Source: Candidatus Hodarchaeota archaeon (GTDB lineage Archaea; Asgardarchaeota; Heimdallarchaeia; Hodarchaeales; Hodarchaeaceae). From it: a stretch of 11,885 nucleotides of DNA. Shown piece after piece: positions 1 to 6,370 of this stretch (position 1 is the first letter of the stretch; every line of letters starts with the position of its first letter). The notes under the pieces were generated by a model. That model ran no database searches. It saw nothing but the letters and a program-made list of their open reading frames with translations, and was not told the DNA's origin. The translations under genes were made by a program, and so were the position numbers. The DNA lies in the NCBI GenBank assembly GCA_030589605.1, contig JAUUVJ010000074.1, positions 1-11,885 of the forward strand, in the 5' to 3' direction.

Positions 1-284
1 CCAACAATTTAGGTGAAATCTCTAATTTTCAATATTCCACTTTGAATCATTCAATATTTTCAAGGCATTAGTTCAAACTGGAAAATATTGTTTGAAATCG
101 AAGAAAGCGGTTAGATTGTATTAATAATCTATCCAGTTTTATTGATGATCAGGAATTCTGTTGAGATTTTGTTACAAAGTGCAAATTGAATTCTGTATTG
201 CTCTGAAAGTCATTTAAAATGGCTAAATATGAATGATATTTTTTCTCCATTTGGATTAATTTATAAAATTAAGTATTAGAAAGG

Positions 285-310
285 CTAAATGATTACTACA
301 TTTAGTAATC
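285..310. promoter_or_regulatory. Two overlapping perfect inverted repeats, candidate operator
   Basis: GATTACTA (291-298) and TAGTAATC (303-310) are perfect inverted repeats around the spacer CATT. CTAAATG (285-291) and CATTTAG (299-305) form a second perfect inverted repeat around ATTACTA. The two stems share bases and exclude each other. The block ends 6 bp before the TATA box at 317-328, where a bound dimer would touch the upstream promoter element. Operator function is inferred. No equivalent palindrome is seen before the second RAM gene. Confidence 0.45.
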
Positions 311-316
311 CATAAG

Positions 317-354
317 TATATATATAAATGAATCAACTCTTTTTGTTTGTATTC
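317..354 (+). promoter_or_regulatory. Archaeal promoter of the first RAM gene
   Basis: An extended TATA box (TATATATATAAA, 317-328) is followed by TTGTTTGTATTC at 343-354, the expected distance for a transcription start. The same 12-mer occurs at 5916-5927, downstream of the TATA box of the paralogous RAM gene, so promoter and initiator were probably duplicated with the gene. A start near 347-354 gives a leader of about 75 nt. Confidence 0.6.
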
Positions 355-367
355 TAAACAACGAAAT

Positions 368-419
368 TTAAATATAATCGAATAAAAAGATCATTAAATA
401 TAACTGAATAAAAGGATCG
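368..419 (+). repeat. 26-bp tandem duplication in the leader, includes the ribosome-binding region
   Basis: Positions 368-393 and 394-419 are adjacent direct copies of a 26-bp unit matching at 22 of 26 positions. Each unit starts TTAAATATAA and ends in GAATAAAA followed by AGATCA or GGATCG. The second copy supplies the weak Shine-Dalgarno-like AAGGAT just before the ATG at 427; the first copy carries AAAGAT at the equivalent place. The leader of the other RAM gene (near 5963-5980) has a single related unit, so the tandem copy looks specific to this gene. Confidence 0.7.
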
Positions 420-426
420 TTAACCT

Positions 427-666
427 ATGACTCGTCCCACAGCTTTTGTTATGATAAACGCGGAAATTGGTGAAGAAGAAGAAGTCTTGAAATATCTAAA
501 TGATGAATTAAAAGTAGATGAAGCATATGTAGTGTATGGAGTTTATGATTTAGTCGTAAAAGTATCATCTGATACAATGAAAAAACTCAAAGATATGGTC
601 ATTAATCAAATTCGTCAAGCAAAAGGGGTACGATCGACCTTAACTATGGTTATTGTCAGAGAATAA
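427..666 (+). CDS. Stand-alone RAM (Lrp/AsnC ligand-binding) domain protein, copy 1
   Basis: This 79-residue protein consists only of the regulation-of-amino-acid-metabolism (RAM) fold found at the C terminus of Lrp/AsnC regulators; it has no DNA-binding helix-turn-helix. Visible marks are the first strand TAFVMINAE, the VYGVYDLVVKV strand-turn-strand with its conserved G-x-x-D, and the closing strand GVRSTLTMVIV. RAM domains form dimers and larger rings and bind amino acids or related small molecules at subunit interfaces. Stand-alone RAM proteins are known in archaea and bacteria and may co-assemble with full-length Lrp proteins. The ATG follows AAAAGGAT by about 9 nt. The next gene starts 156 bp downstream and is probably transcribed separately. 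The ligand and partner cannot be told from sequence. Confidence 0.88.
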   Translation: MTRPTAFVMINAEIGEEEEVLKYLNDELKVDEAYVVYGVYDLVVKVSSDTMKKLKDMVINQIRQAKGVRSTLTMVIVRE

Positions 667-710
667 TCCTATATATGATACAAAGTTGATCGTGTAAATA
701 AATGAAAGAT

Positions 711-812
711 TACTAGTATATATGAAAGTTATGATTCAAAAAAGTTACTTTTAATAAATCACAAATGTAGGATAGTATGAACTAGTTATTCACTTCCCTC
801 TAAAAAAAGGAG
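711..812 (+). promoter_or_regulatory. Probable promoter and ribosome-binding site of the longin-like gene
   Basis: AGTATATATG at 715-724 and TTAATAAA at 751-758 are both usable TATA elements; which one acts is unclear. AAAAAAAGGAGA ends at 813 and places GGAG (809-812) 10 nt before the ATG at 823. This is the best-spaced Shine-Dalgarno sequence in the window and fixes the start of the downstream broken gene. Confidence 0.5.
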
Positions 813-822
813 ATTCCTGATA

Positions 823-1577
823 ATGGACGTTGTTTTTGCAGCATTTGACGAGAGAGCAGGCCCAGTTGCCGTTTTTTCATCAATAAACGACCCACTACTG
901 ACAAAAAGATTGCGGTTAAATCAATTGTCTCTACATTAACAAGTGTTACAACATCTGCAACTGAAAGGTTAGAAGGAGAAGCAATCATTCCTTTTCCTGA
1001 TGAAAAAAAGCTAGCTTTTATTTTCTATTCGTCTCTAGATCAAAAAACAGAAGGAGGAGAAAATAGAGTCATTTCTCTAAGTGCAGTAGTAAAAACAGAA
1101 GAAAAATCTTTGCTATACTCTAATGCTACGTTCCTTTCCCAAAAAGCAATTCAGATTAAAAACAATCTAAACAAATCTTATAAATATGGAGAATCTATTT
1201 CTAGTGAACTGAAAACACAGCTTCAAAATTGGGGTAAAATATCTGAAACACAAGAAATAGATATAATCGCGGAAAAACAAATTAGTTTTGGTCTCCGTGG
1301 ATTATTTGAACTATTTCCATCAAAGAGAAGTCTCAGATCATATGAGGATCCCTTGGTTCCTCTTTTTTATGGTCTCTTTACTAAAATTCCTGTTGTGGTA
1401 GTCGGACCAAATGTAGAATTCTTGTTAGAAATTGCTGATTTATTAAGAGGGTATATGCCTGATGAAGAATTAAATGTAAGATTAACAATTACTCTTCATT
1501 CTCAATCGTTATCTCATATGTCCCTCCTAAATTTACAGAGTCGGGGTATCTTTAAGATCTACATATATATAATTTAG
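823..1577 (+). pseudogene. Longin/DENN-like protein gene interrupted by a -1 frameshift
   Basis: The first segment (823-939) starts MDVVFAAFDERAGPVAVFSS, which resembles the N-terminal strands of longin-type domains, and stops soon after an A5 run (903-907). A second segment, one frame back, is open from about 900 to a TAG at 1575-1577. Joining them at the A5 run gives a continuous protein of about 251 residues, with TLTSVTTSATERLEGEAIIPF followed by a strand LAFIFYS as expected for one fold. Further on, IPVVVVGPN followed by a long helix recalls the core of DENN-type modules. In eukaryotes such pairs regulate small GTPases, and related proteins occur in Asgard archaea; the assignment is by pattern only. 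The C terminus ends abruptly in a hydrophobic FKIYIYII, so it may also be truncated. The shift may be a sequence error, a true mutation, or slippage of the lysine codon. Confidence 0.5.
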
Positions 1578-1682
1578 CTGAGCTTTAACATATGAAGCGA
1601 AAAACTTATTAAGCTTTGTCTGCACAATCTGTTTGGTTGTGGCTGACTTTAAGTGCGTAGGCATGTGCTTACAAGCTCAGCT
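1576..1682 (+). ncRNA. Candidate structured RNA or DNA element closed by a perfect 10-bp stem
   Basis: AGCTGAGCTT (1576-1585) pairs perfectly with AAGCTCAGCT (1673-1682). Inside are a 5-bp hairpin, CACAA (1623-1627) with TTGTG (1637-1641), and a 6-bp hairpin with one G-U pair, GTAGGC (1657-1662) with GCTTAC (1667-1672). The latter abuts the closing stem with no unpaired base, as in a coaxially stacked multi-branch RNA. The 5' strand begins in the stop codon of the upstream gene. It is not a tRNA: no T-loop GTTCRA motif and no suitable anticodon arm. It could be a 3'-UTR structure, a small RNA, or a miniature inverted-repeat element; no target-site duplication is visible. Confidence 0.3.
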
Positions 1683-1931
1683 GCAATCTATAGACTTTAT
1701 GGTTCGTTATCTCTCCCCATTCCCGATCTCTGTTTCAAAAGAAATTTCAAGAAGTTACGGAAGTACTACTTAATTTCTCATAATTATTATTCATAAAACA
1801 TTTCTCAAGAATAAAACTTACTAACAATCCTTTCTATCAAATTTAAAAAAAATCAGGGCCCAAGGCCCCCCTAAATGCTTGAGACTTCTATATTATTTAT
1901 AATATCATCGAAAACTCAGAATTTTTCTTTT
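1578..1931. other. Gene-free stretch between convergent genes
   Basis: This stretch separates the plus-strand longin-like gene from the minus-strand membrane protein gene. It holds the structured element at 1576-1682 and a GC-rich hairpin with an A/T run at 1845-1868. The rest (about 1690-1840) is AT-rich and shows no open frame or motif that I can support. Confidence 0.5.
1845..1868 (-). terminator. Hairpin plus T8 tract, terminator-like, for the membrane protein gene
   Basis: Read on the minus strand, GGGCC-TTG-GGCCC (1868-1856) is a perfect GC stem. After three bases it is followed by eight T residues (1852-1845). It lies 64 bp past the stop of the minus-strand gene at 1932. Archaeal RNA polymerase ends mainly on T tracts, so the T8 may be the active part. 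The GC block stands out sharply in this AT-rich stretch. Confidence 0.5.
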
Positions 1932-2798
1932 CTAAAGAAATTTCACCTTGCTTGGTGGTTGTGTATCAGCTTGGTGGTTGCTTGGTGGTGTATCAGAATT
2001 TTTTAATGAGATAAATTTCCAGCAAACCACAATTGCTAATAGAGGGATGATACTTGCCTTGAAGAATAAACCGAAAAACAAAAAAAAACCATTCGATCGT
2101 GAATACCCATATGTTTCCTGTGATTCAAGGTTTCTAACCATTAAATTACTGCCCATTAAAATTAAAACCACTGAAATAATATTTAATAACCCATACAGAT
2201 TTATTCTTCCGATACTAGGTAATTCTAGGTCATTCTCAACGGCATTTTCATATTTTTCATTGAATAGTGGTTTATGATATTTTTCTTGGAAATTAAGGAA
2301 GAAAAATAGGCAAATTGCCCCAGAAAGTTGAAATGCAATCATAACAATATTATTGAGAAGACTCATATAAAAATCGTTATCCTCGATTTTCCAAGGTGTT
2401 CCTATACTGAGTCCAAGATCAAACCCTCCTCCAATAAGAAACGGAAATCTCCATATAACGCTTAATATAACCCAAAGAAATCCTAGTATTGGAATATATA
2501 ACTCCTTTTTCCTATAATCATATTCTTCCTTTTGAGGTTGAAAGACTATCAATACACTCAGACTGATTAAGGAAATTGCAATAAGATCTAAAATGAGAGC
2601 AAAATTGAAAATATAATTGATTATATAACTTTCATAATCAGCAGCTCCAATTGAAAACAGAAATTGATAAACTCCACCTGAAATCAGTGGAATACATGCA
2701 GTTAAAGGTATTAGAAGAATTAGATTTTGAATTAATAATATTTTCCATCCCAAGCCGTACAACCGATTTTTGTGCAATTCTGACAATGTTAACAACAC
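1932..2798 (-). CDS. Six-helix membrane protein of unknown family
   Basis: I do not recognise the family. The 288-residue product has six probable transmembrane helices at about residues 20-42, 62-86, 100-123, 147-170, 200-220 and 237-262. Charged loops (QPQKEEYDYRKK near 88-98 and EKYENAVEND near 181-190) separate the pairs. The C-terminal tail, SDTPPS then ADTQPPS, comes from a small DNA repeat. The start is uncertain: the GTG at 2798 lies directly after an in-frame TAG with no convincing ribosome-binding site. A TTG at 2786 preceded by AGGTG is an alternative, and a TATA-like TATATT at 2827-2832 would place transcription start near 2800, so a nearly leaderless GTG is possible. The frame crosses an A9 run (2080-2088) intact. 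It lies 297 bp downstream of the metalloprotease on the same strand, too far for an obvious operon. Confidence 0.75.
   Translation of the reverse strand: MLLTLSELHKNRLYGLGWKILLIQNLILLIPLTACIPLISGGVYQFLFSIGAADYESYIINYIFNFALILDLIAISLISLSVLIVFQPQKEEYDYRKKELYIPILGFLWVILSVIWRFPFLIGGGFDLGLSIGTPWKIEDNDFYMSLLNNIVMIAFQLSGAICLFFFLNFQEKYHKPLFNEKYENAVENDLELPSIGRINLYGLLNIISVVLILMGSNLMVRNLESQETYGYSRSNGFFLFFGLFFKASIIPLLAIVVCWKFISLKNSDTPPSNHQADTQPPSKVKFL
1950..1996. repeat. Short direct repeats encoding the membrane protein tail
   Basis: GCTTGGTGGT occurs three times (1950-1959, 1969-1978, 1980-1989) and GTGTATCAG twice (1961-1969, 1988-1996). The repeats lie in the coding frame of the minus-strand membrane protein and produce the duplicated DTPPS/DTQPPS tail. 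They are the kind of tract that changes length by replication slippage. Confidence 0.8.
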
Positions 2799-3095
2799 CT
2801 AGTTCTCTACTACTCTTAAAAATTTGGAATATAGCACTATGGATCTAATAAACCTCTTATTCTCATCATTAAAATATGTTTATTTATGTGAAAGGAATTT
2901 AAAAATATTAGGGTAGGGGGCAATTAGTTTTACTAGCTAGATTATGAGTGTACGAAATGCTTCCATTTTGATATTGGGATGATACGTCGAACTTCAGTCG
3001 AGAAATAATGTTGCGCATGCACAAGTATGCATAGGTTGATAGATAACAAACTGATCACAGGTAAAACAATATTGACCCTGTTTGCATTAACCTCC
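2799..3095. other. Intergenic stretch with orphan Shine-Dalgarno and small hairpin
   Basis: On the minus strand TAAGGAGGT (3098-3090) overlaps the stop codon of the metalloprotease. It is followed by ATG (3087-3085), which opens only ten codons. Another minus frame is then open for about 30 codons with several cysteines (YCFTCD, HTCAC) but has no start. GCATGC-ACAA-GTATGC (about 3015-3030) can form a 6-bp hairpin with one G-U pair. No gene is supported; the region may hold a decayed small gene. Confidence 0.35.
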
Positions 3096-5723
3096 TTATT
3101 TATATATAAAATACACGCTCCCGCAGATACCTAATACTGCGCATATAGCTATTACATGTAAAACTACATAGACTAACGAATTAACTCCCTTTGCTATCTC
3201 TAATGGTATAATAATAGATGATCCTATTGGGGTAGTGATTGGAGTAATTTCGCGCAATAGTTGTTGTAATTCTATTGCAATCTGACGGGTTTTCAAGTAG
3301 AATTTACTGCTATAATTTCCCTTTAGGTTATCCCAATGACTTCGTAACTCATCCATCATTTCGCTATCGTGGTTGTTGTTCAACATATATTGTCGTGTTA
3401 GCTTCCGTGTTGTAAATATTTCCTGTTCAGCAGCGAATTGTTGGAAGGTTTTAATTCTGACTTGAGAAAAACGCACAAAATCACCATAATAACCCATTGT
3501 ATCACCAGTGAAATCAGGAGTGTAGTGAGTGTCAGTAAATGTATGGGGAAAACCTATTGCGTGACCTGTCTCGTGAAGTAGAACAGTCGAAAAGCCTTGA
3601 CGAGGAATAGCAATTGTATTTGTTCTATTCGGATAATAAAGTCTATCTAATTCCATTAATTGAAGGGTGCGTCGATTTCCCCCTAAACCAGTATACAACC
3701 CACCACCTTTCCATATTCCAGGAGCAGCGAAAGTTGCGTTATCCAGTATAAACGCATAACCCATCACTACTAGATCAGCTGCTTCAAGATCGAAGAAATC
3801 TTCAATATAATAATCTCTATAAAGCCGATCATAAATCCACCCCCCATCATAATACGTGTAATTGTCTATTGGTGGTTTATCTGGGCTATAGTCAACAATA
3901 CAACTAGAATCATTAAAAATCCCCAAAACACTGGAATAATTGTCTAAGTTCAGGAATTCTATATCAATATTTATTGAACTTTCTGGCAGTAGTTCAGATA
4001 AAGCAATTTCAATAGCTGTTTTGTTAATTGTCCATTCGAAATCACTTGCTGTAAAACCTAAATGTGAAACTCCGTTAAAAACCTTGACTTGTAAAGAAAT
4101 GTTATTACTGTAATTAATTCTGTTTAATGGCTGCCAAAATAGATTAACAGTGATCAGTTCTGCCAACCAATCACCAATGTAGTCACTAATAGCATACTTA
4201 CCTTGAGATGTAGCAGAATCGTGTGTTTCCATAAAATGATCAAGATCCTCGTCGTAAAATTCATGATCACCGTCATTGATATTTATTCCATCCCAAACAT
4301 TTCTCCATTTGAGATACCATTGAAAAGCGGTAGGGTCCAGAAATGTATCACTAGATTCGTATCCAGTATACCCAACATATGGGAATTCAGCGTCAAAATT
4401 CCATGGGAAATCAAATTCGTTCCTGAACCAATGTCTGTTAACACCTGAATCCATATCAATTACCTCTATTTCGAACCAGTGATCTTTTGCGTCTGTATCA
4501 AAATAAGAAAAGTTTAAAACATTGAAGCAGTAGTCAGCTTGATTAACATACCTATTTTGTGTAAGCCATGATTCCACAGCATTGCCATCAATTGCAGTAC
4601 CATTTTTAGGTAAGAATATATCCTGTGGATCCCAGTAATCAGCTTGATATTCAAGTTTTGGTAAATCCAGTTGAACAGTTGGATTATCAGAGACGCTATG
4701 GTTTGCTACGAAATCATCTAACGCTTCCTTATATGTCTGATCTGCAAAATAATAAGAAAATTTTACTTGATAATTGCTATAGGCATTATCATCACCTCCT
4801 AAGAATATCGTACCGAAATGTGGTAGTTTAGGAGTAATTATGGACGTATTTATTATATCTTGATCATATCCAACGAAAATAATTGCTATGTCTATTAAAT
4901 CATCATTCGTAAAATCAGTGAATGTTTGCGCAGAGTCCACAAGACGGAAGACACAATTATCTCCAGAGGTATAATAAAGGGTGTTTTCATTATCAAAACA
5001 AATACTGGCGAGTGTAGTCCAGGGAGAACAATAAAAAAGTGAAAAATAACCACCTTGGTTTAGATCAAAACGGTAAATTTTGCCTTCTGTTTCCTCAGCG
5101 AGGTAAAGATATCCATAATTATCAACAGTAAACTCACCATTCCAACCATCAGAGGCGACATTATTCAAAAGGAGCACAACCTGCAAATTCCCATAATCAT
5201 CTGGATAAGTATAGTAAATAGAGTTGTCAACCGTTGAAAATAATAGTAAATTAGGAAACGTGGGAGCAGTAGCCAAATCCAAGACAGTTGATGTATGGAT
5301 CAGGTATGTAGATAAAGGAAGAACTGAACCTGGAGAATTCGCATAGGAGTGCATATAATTTGGTACAAAATTTATGATATTACTCCCTTCTTCAACAAAA
5401 AATAAATCCCCTGAATAGGAATCCATTGCATAATTACTCACGATACCCCAAGATAAACGAAACTGGTCTGATTCTGTGTGATTTTCAGGATTGAAACTTT
5501 TCAAGTAGTAATCTGTCTTGGTTGAGTAGTAAAAATCTCCTGAAACGATATAATTTATATCATTCATTGTATGGGAGGTATTACTTTCAAAGAAAAGTTC
5601 TGAAGAGAAGTTGTTGGATGGAGTTTCAGTCGAAGAAAAGAGATTGCCAAGGAGAAGGAAAGCTATGGGTACTAAACAGATAATCACTATTAGAATGACG
5701 TTCGTTCTAGAGATCAGTTTCAT
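3096..5723 (-). CDS. Membrane-anchored surface metzincin metalloprotease with propeller-like N-terminal half
   Basis: This 875-residue protein starts with a signal or anchor helix (about residues 9-26) and ends with a second helix (about 849-871) and a short YK tail, so most of it should face outside. Residues 717-727, HETGHAIGFPH, fit the metzincin zinc motif HExxHxxGxxH exactly: H717, H721 and H727 bind zinc and E718 is the catalytic base. M743 in DTMGYYG is a fitting Met-turn. The catalytic domain probably spans about 580-790. Residues about 45-290 show repeated strand patterns (SGDLFFVEE, YLYLAEETEGKIYRFD, NTLYYTSGDNCVFRLV) like NHL/SMP-30 beta-propeller blades. The long middle (300-560) is rich in D, W, Y and N-x-S/T sites and is unrecognised. 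It lacks the C-terminal cysteine cluster of archaemetzincin. The ATG has a short leader. Substrate unknown; the zinc motif makes proteolysis likely. Confidence 0.85.
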   Translation of the reverse strand: MKLISRTNVILIVIICLVPIAFLLLGNLFSSTETPSNNFSSELFFESNTSHTMNDINYIVSGDFYYSTKTDYYLKSFNPENHTESDQFRLSWGIVSNYAMDSYSGDLFFVEEGSNIINFVPNYMHSYANSPGSVLPLSTYLIHTSTVLDLATAPTFPNLLLFSTVDNSIYYTYPDDYGNLQVVLLLNNVASDGWNGEFTVDNYGYLYLAEETEGKIYRFDLNQGGYFSLFYCSPWTTLASICFDNENTLYYTSGDNCVFRLVDSAQTFTDFTNDDLIDIAIIFVGYDQDIINTSIITPKLPHFGTIFLGGDDNAYSNYQVKFSYYFADQTYKEALDDFVANHSVSDNPTVQLDLPKLEYQADYWDPQDIFLPKNGTAIDGNAVESWLTQNRYVNQADYCFNVLNFSYFDTDAKDHWFEIEVIDMDSGVNRHWFRNEFDFPWNFDAEFPYVGYTGYESSDTFLDPTAFQWYLKWRNVWDGININDGDHEFYDEDLDHFMETHDSATSQGKYAISDYIGDWLAELITVNLFWQPLNRINYSNNISLQVKVFNGVSHLGFTASDFEWTINKTAIEIALSELLPESSINIDIEFLNLDNYSSVLGIFNDSSCIVDYSPDKPPIDNYTYYDGGWIYDRLYRDYYIEDFFDLEAADLVVMGYAFILDNATFAAPGIWKGGGLYTGLGGNRRTLQLMELDRLYYPNRTNTIAIPRQGFSTVLLHETGHAIGFPHTFTDTHYTPDFTGDTMGYYGDFVRFSQVRIKTFQQFAAEQEIFTTRKLTRQYMLNNNHDSEMMDELRSHWDNLKGNYSSKFYLKTRQIAIELQQLLREITPITTPIGSSIIIPLEIAKGVNSLVYVVLHVIAICAVLGICGSVYFIYK

Positions 5724-5756
5724 TATTATTACCTACAGTTAAGATTGCTAGTAGTG

Positions 5757-5766
5757 TATTATATTG
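5757..5766 (-). promoter_or_regulatory. TATA box of the metalloprotease gene
   Basis: On the minus strand CAATATAATAC lies about 36 nt before the ATG at 5723, preceded by purine-rich CTGAAAATCA as a possible BRE. Transcription would start about 10-15 nt before the ATG, giving a very short leader, which agrees with the lack of a strong ribosome-binding site. Confidence 0.5.
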
Positions 5767-5900
5767 ATTTTCAGTCCCCATTATTTCCCAGTTTTTTAAG
5801 AATTGTAAATCCTGCAATATTTTTGTCATTAATGTAAAATGGGCTAATTGGATCCCTTTAAGAAAGAATAAAACTTTTTTTTAAGCTTTCGAAACTCAAT

Positions 5901-5927
5901 TATTTATAACTTTCCTTGTTTGTATTC
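5901..5927 (+). promoter_or_regulatory. Promoter of the second RAM gene
   Basis: TATTTATAA (5901-5909) is followed by TTGTTTGTATTC (5916-5927), identical to 343-354 before the first RAM gene. The leader, about 55 nt, ends with AAATAAAAGGAT before ATG, as in the paralogue. The promoter is divergent from that of the metalloprotease, about 140 bp away. Confidence 0.6.
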
Positions 5928-5985
5928 AAAATCATCTAATCTAAATCGTATGAAAATATATAGTTAAATAAAAGGATTTATAACA

Positions 5986-6225
5986 ATGACACGACCTACA
6001 GCTTTTGTAATGATTAACGCGGAGATCGGGGAAGAAGAAAAAGTGATGAAATATCTAAAAGAAGACCTAAAAGTAGATGAGGCATATGTAGTATATGGAG
6101 TCTACGATTTAGTTGCCAGAGTATCATCGGAAACAATGAAAAGTCTCAAGGATATGGTAATAAACCAAATTCGGCAAGCAAAAGGCGTACGATCAACATT
6201 GACAATGGTCATTGTACGTGATTAG
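5986..6225 (+). CDS. Stand-alone RAM (Lrp/AsnC ligand-binding) domain protein, copy 2
   Basis: This is a 79-residue paralogue of the protein at 427-666, identical at 69 of 79 positions. Changes cluster at residues 19-27 and 44-53 and are mostly conservative (E19K, L21M, N25K, V44A, K45R, K53S). The first 18 residues, 28-43 and 54-78 are unchanged. The DNA differs at many third codon positions, so the pair is not a recent copy and the protein is under purifying selection. Like copy 1 it lacks a helix-turn-helix and should act as a small-molecule-binding dimer or ring, perhaps mixing with copy 1 or with a full-length Lrp protein. It is divergent from the metalloprotease. The IS element begins 112 bp after its stop, so whatever once lay downstream may have been displaced. 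Confidence 0.88.
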   Translation: MTRPTAFVMINAEIGEEEKVMKYLKEDLKVDEAYVVYGVYDLVARVSSETMKSLKDMVINQIRQAKGVRSTLTMVIVRD

Positions 6226-6337
6226 CATCCCAAACAATATTCAGTAAATGAATAAACTAAGAATCTGCTGATTAATTCTCTGGAAAAAGTCATATACTTT
6301 GGAGAGATCAGAAAAGATAAGTAGATAATATAATGAT

Positions 6338-6370
6338 GAGTTATTTTTTAAATCTTGGCTCAAAACCTCC
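6338..6370 (+). repeat. Left terminal inverted repeat of the IS
   Basis: It starts GAGTTATTTTTT, contains AAATCTTGGCT and ends CCTCC at 6370, immediately next to the transposase stop codon at 6371-6373. It matches the reverse complement of 7825-7857 without gaps at 26 of 33 positions. Confidence 0.8.

Larger units (their letters stand above)
1..426. other. Non-coding region upstream of the first RAM gene
   Basis: No gene can be supported here. Plus frame 3 is open from the window edge to a TAG near position 72 and could be the tail of a gene lying outside, but its composition does not separate it from chance. The right-hand part (285-426) is regulatory: overlapping inverted repeats, a TATA box, an initiator-like motif shared with the other RAM gene, and a tandem duplication, each listed separately. 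Confidence 0.5.

Noticed and set aside
1576..1682. tRNA gene with an intron
   Set aside because: The closing stem resembles an acceptor stem, but there is no GTTCRA T-loop and no anticodon arm.
2975..3056. C/D box small RNA
   Set aside because: GATGAT, TGATAG and CTGA occur in order, but the C box departs from RUGAUGA and the spacing is longer than usual in archaea.
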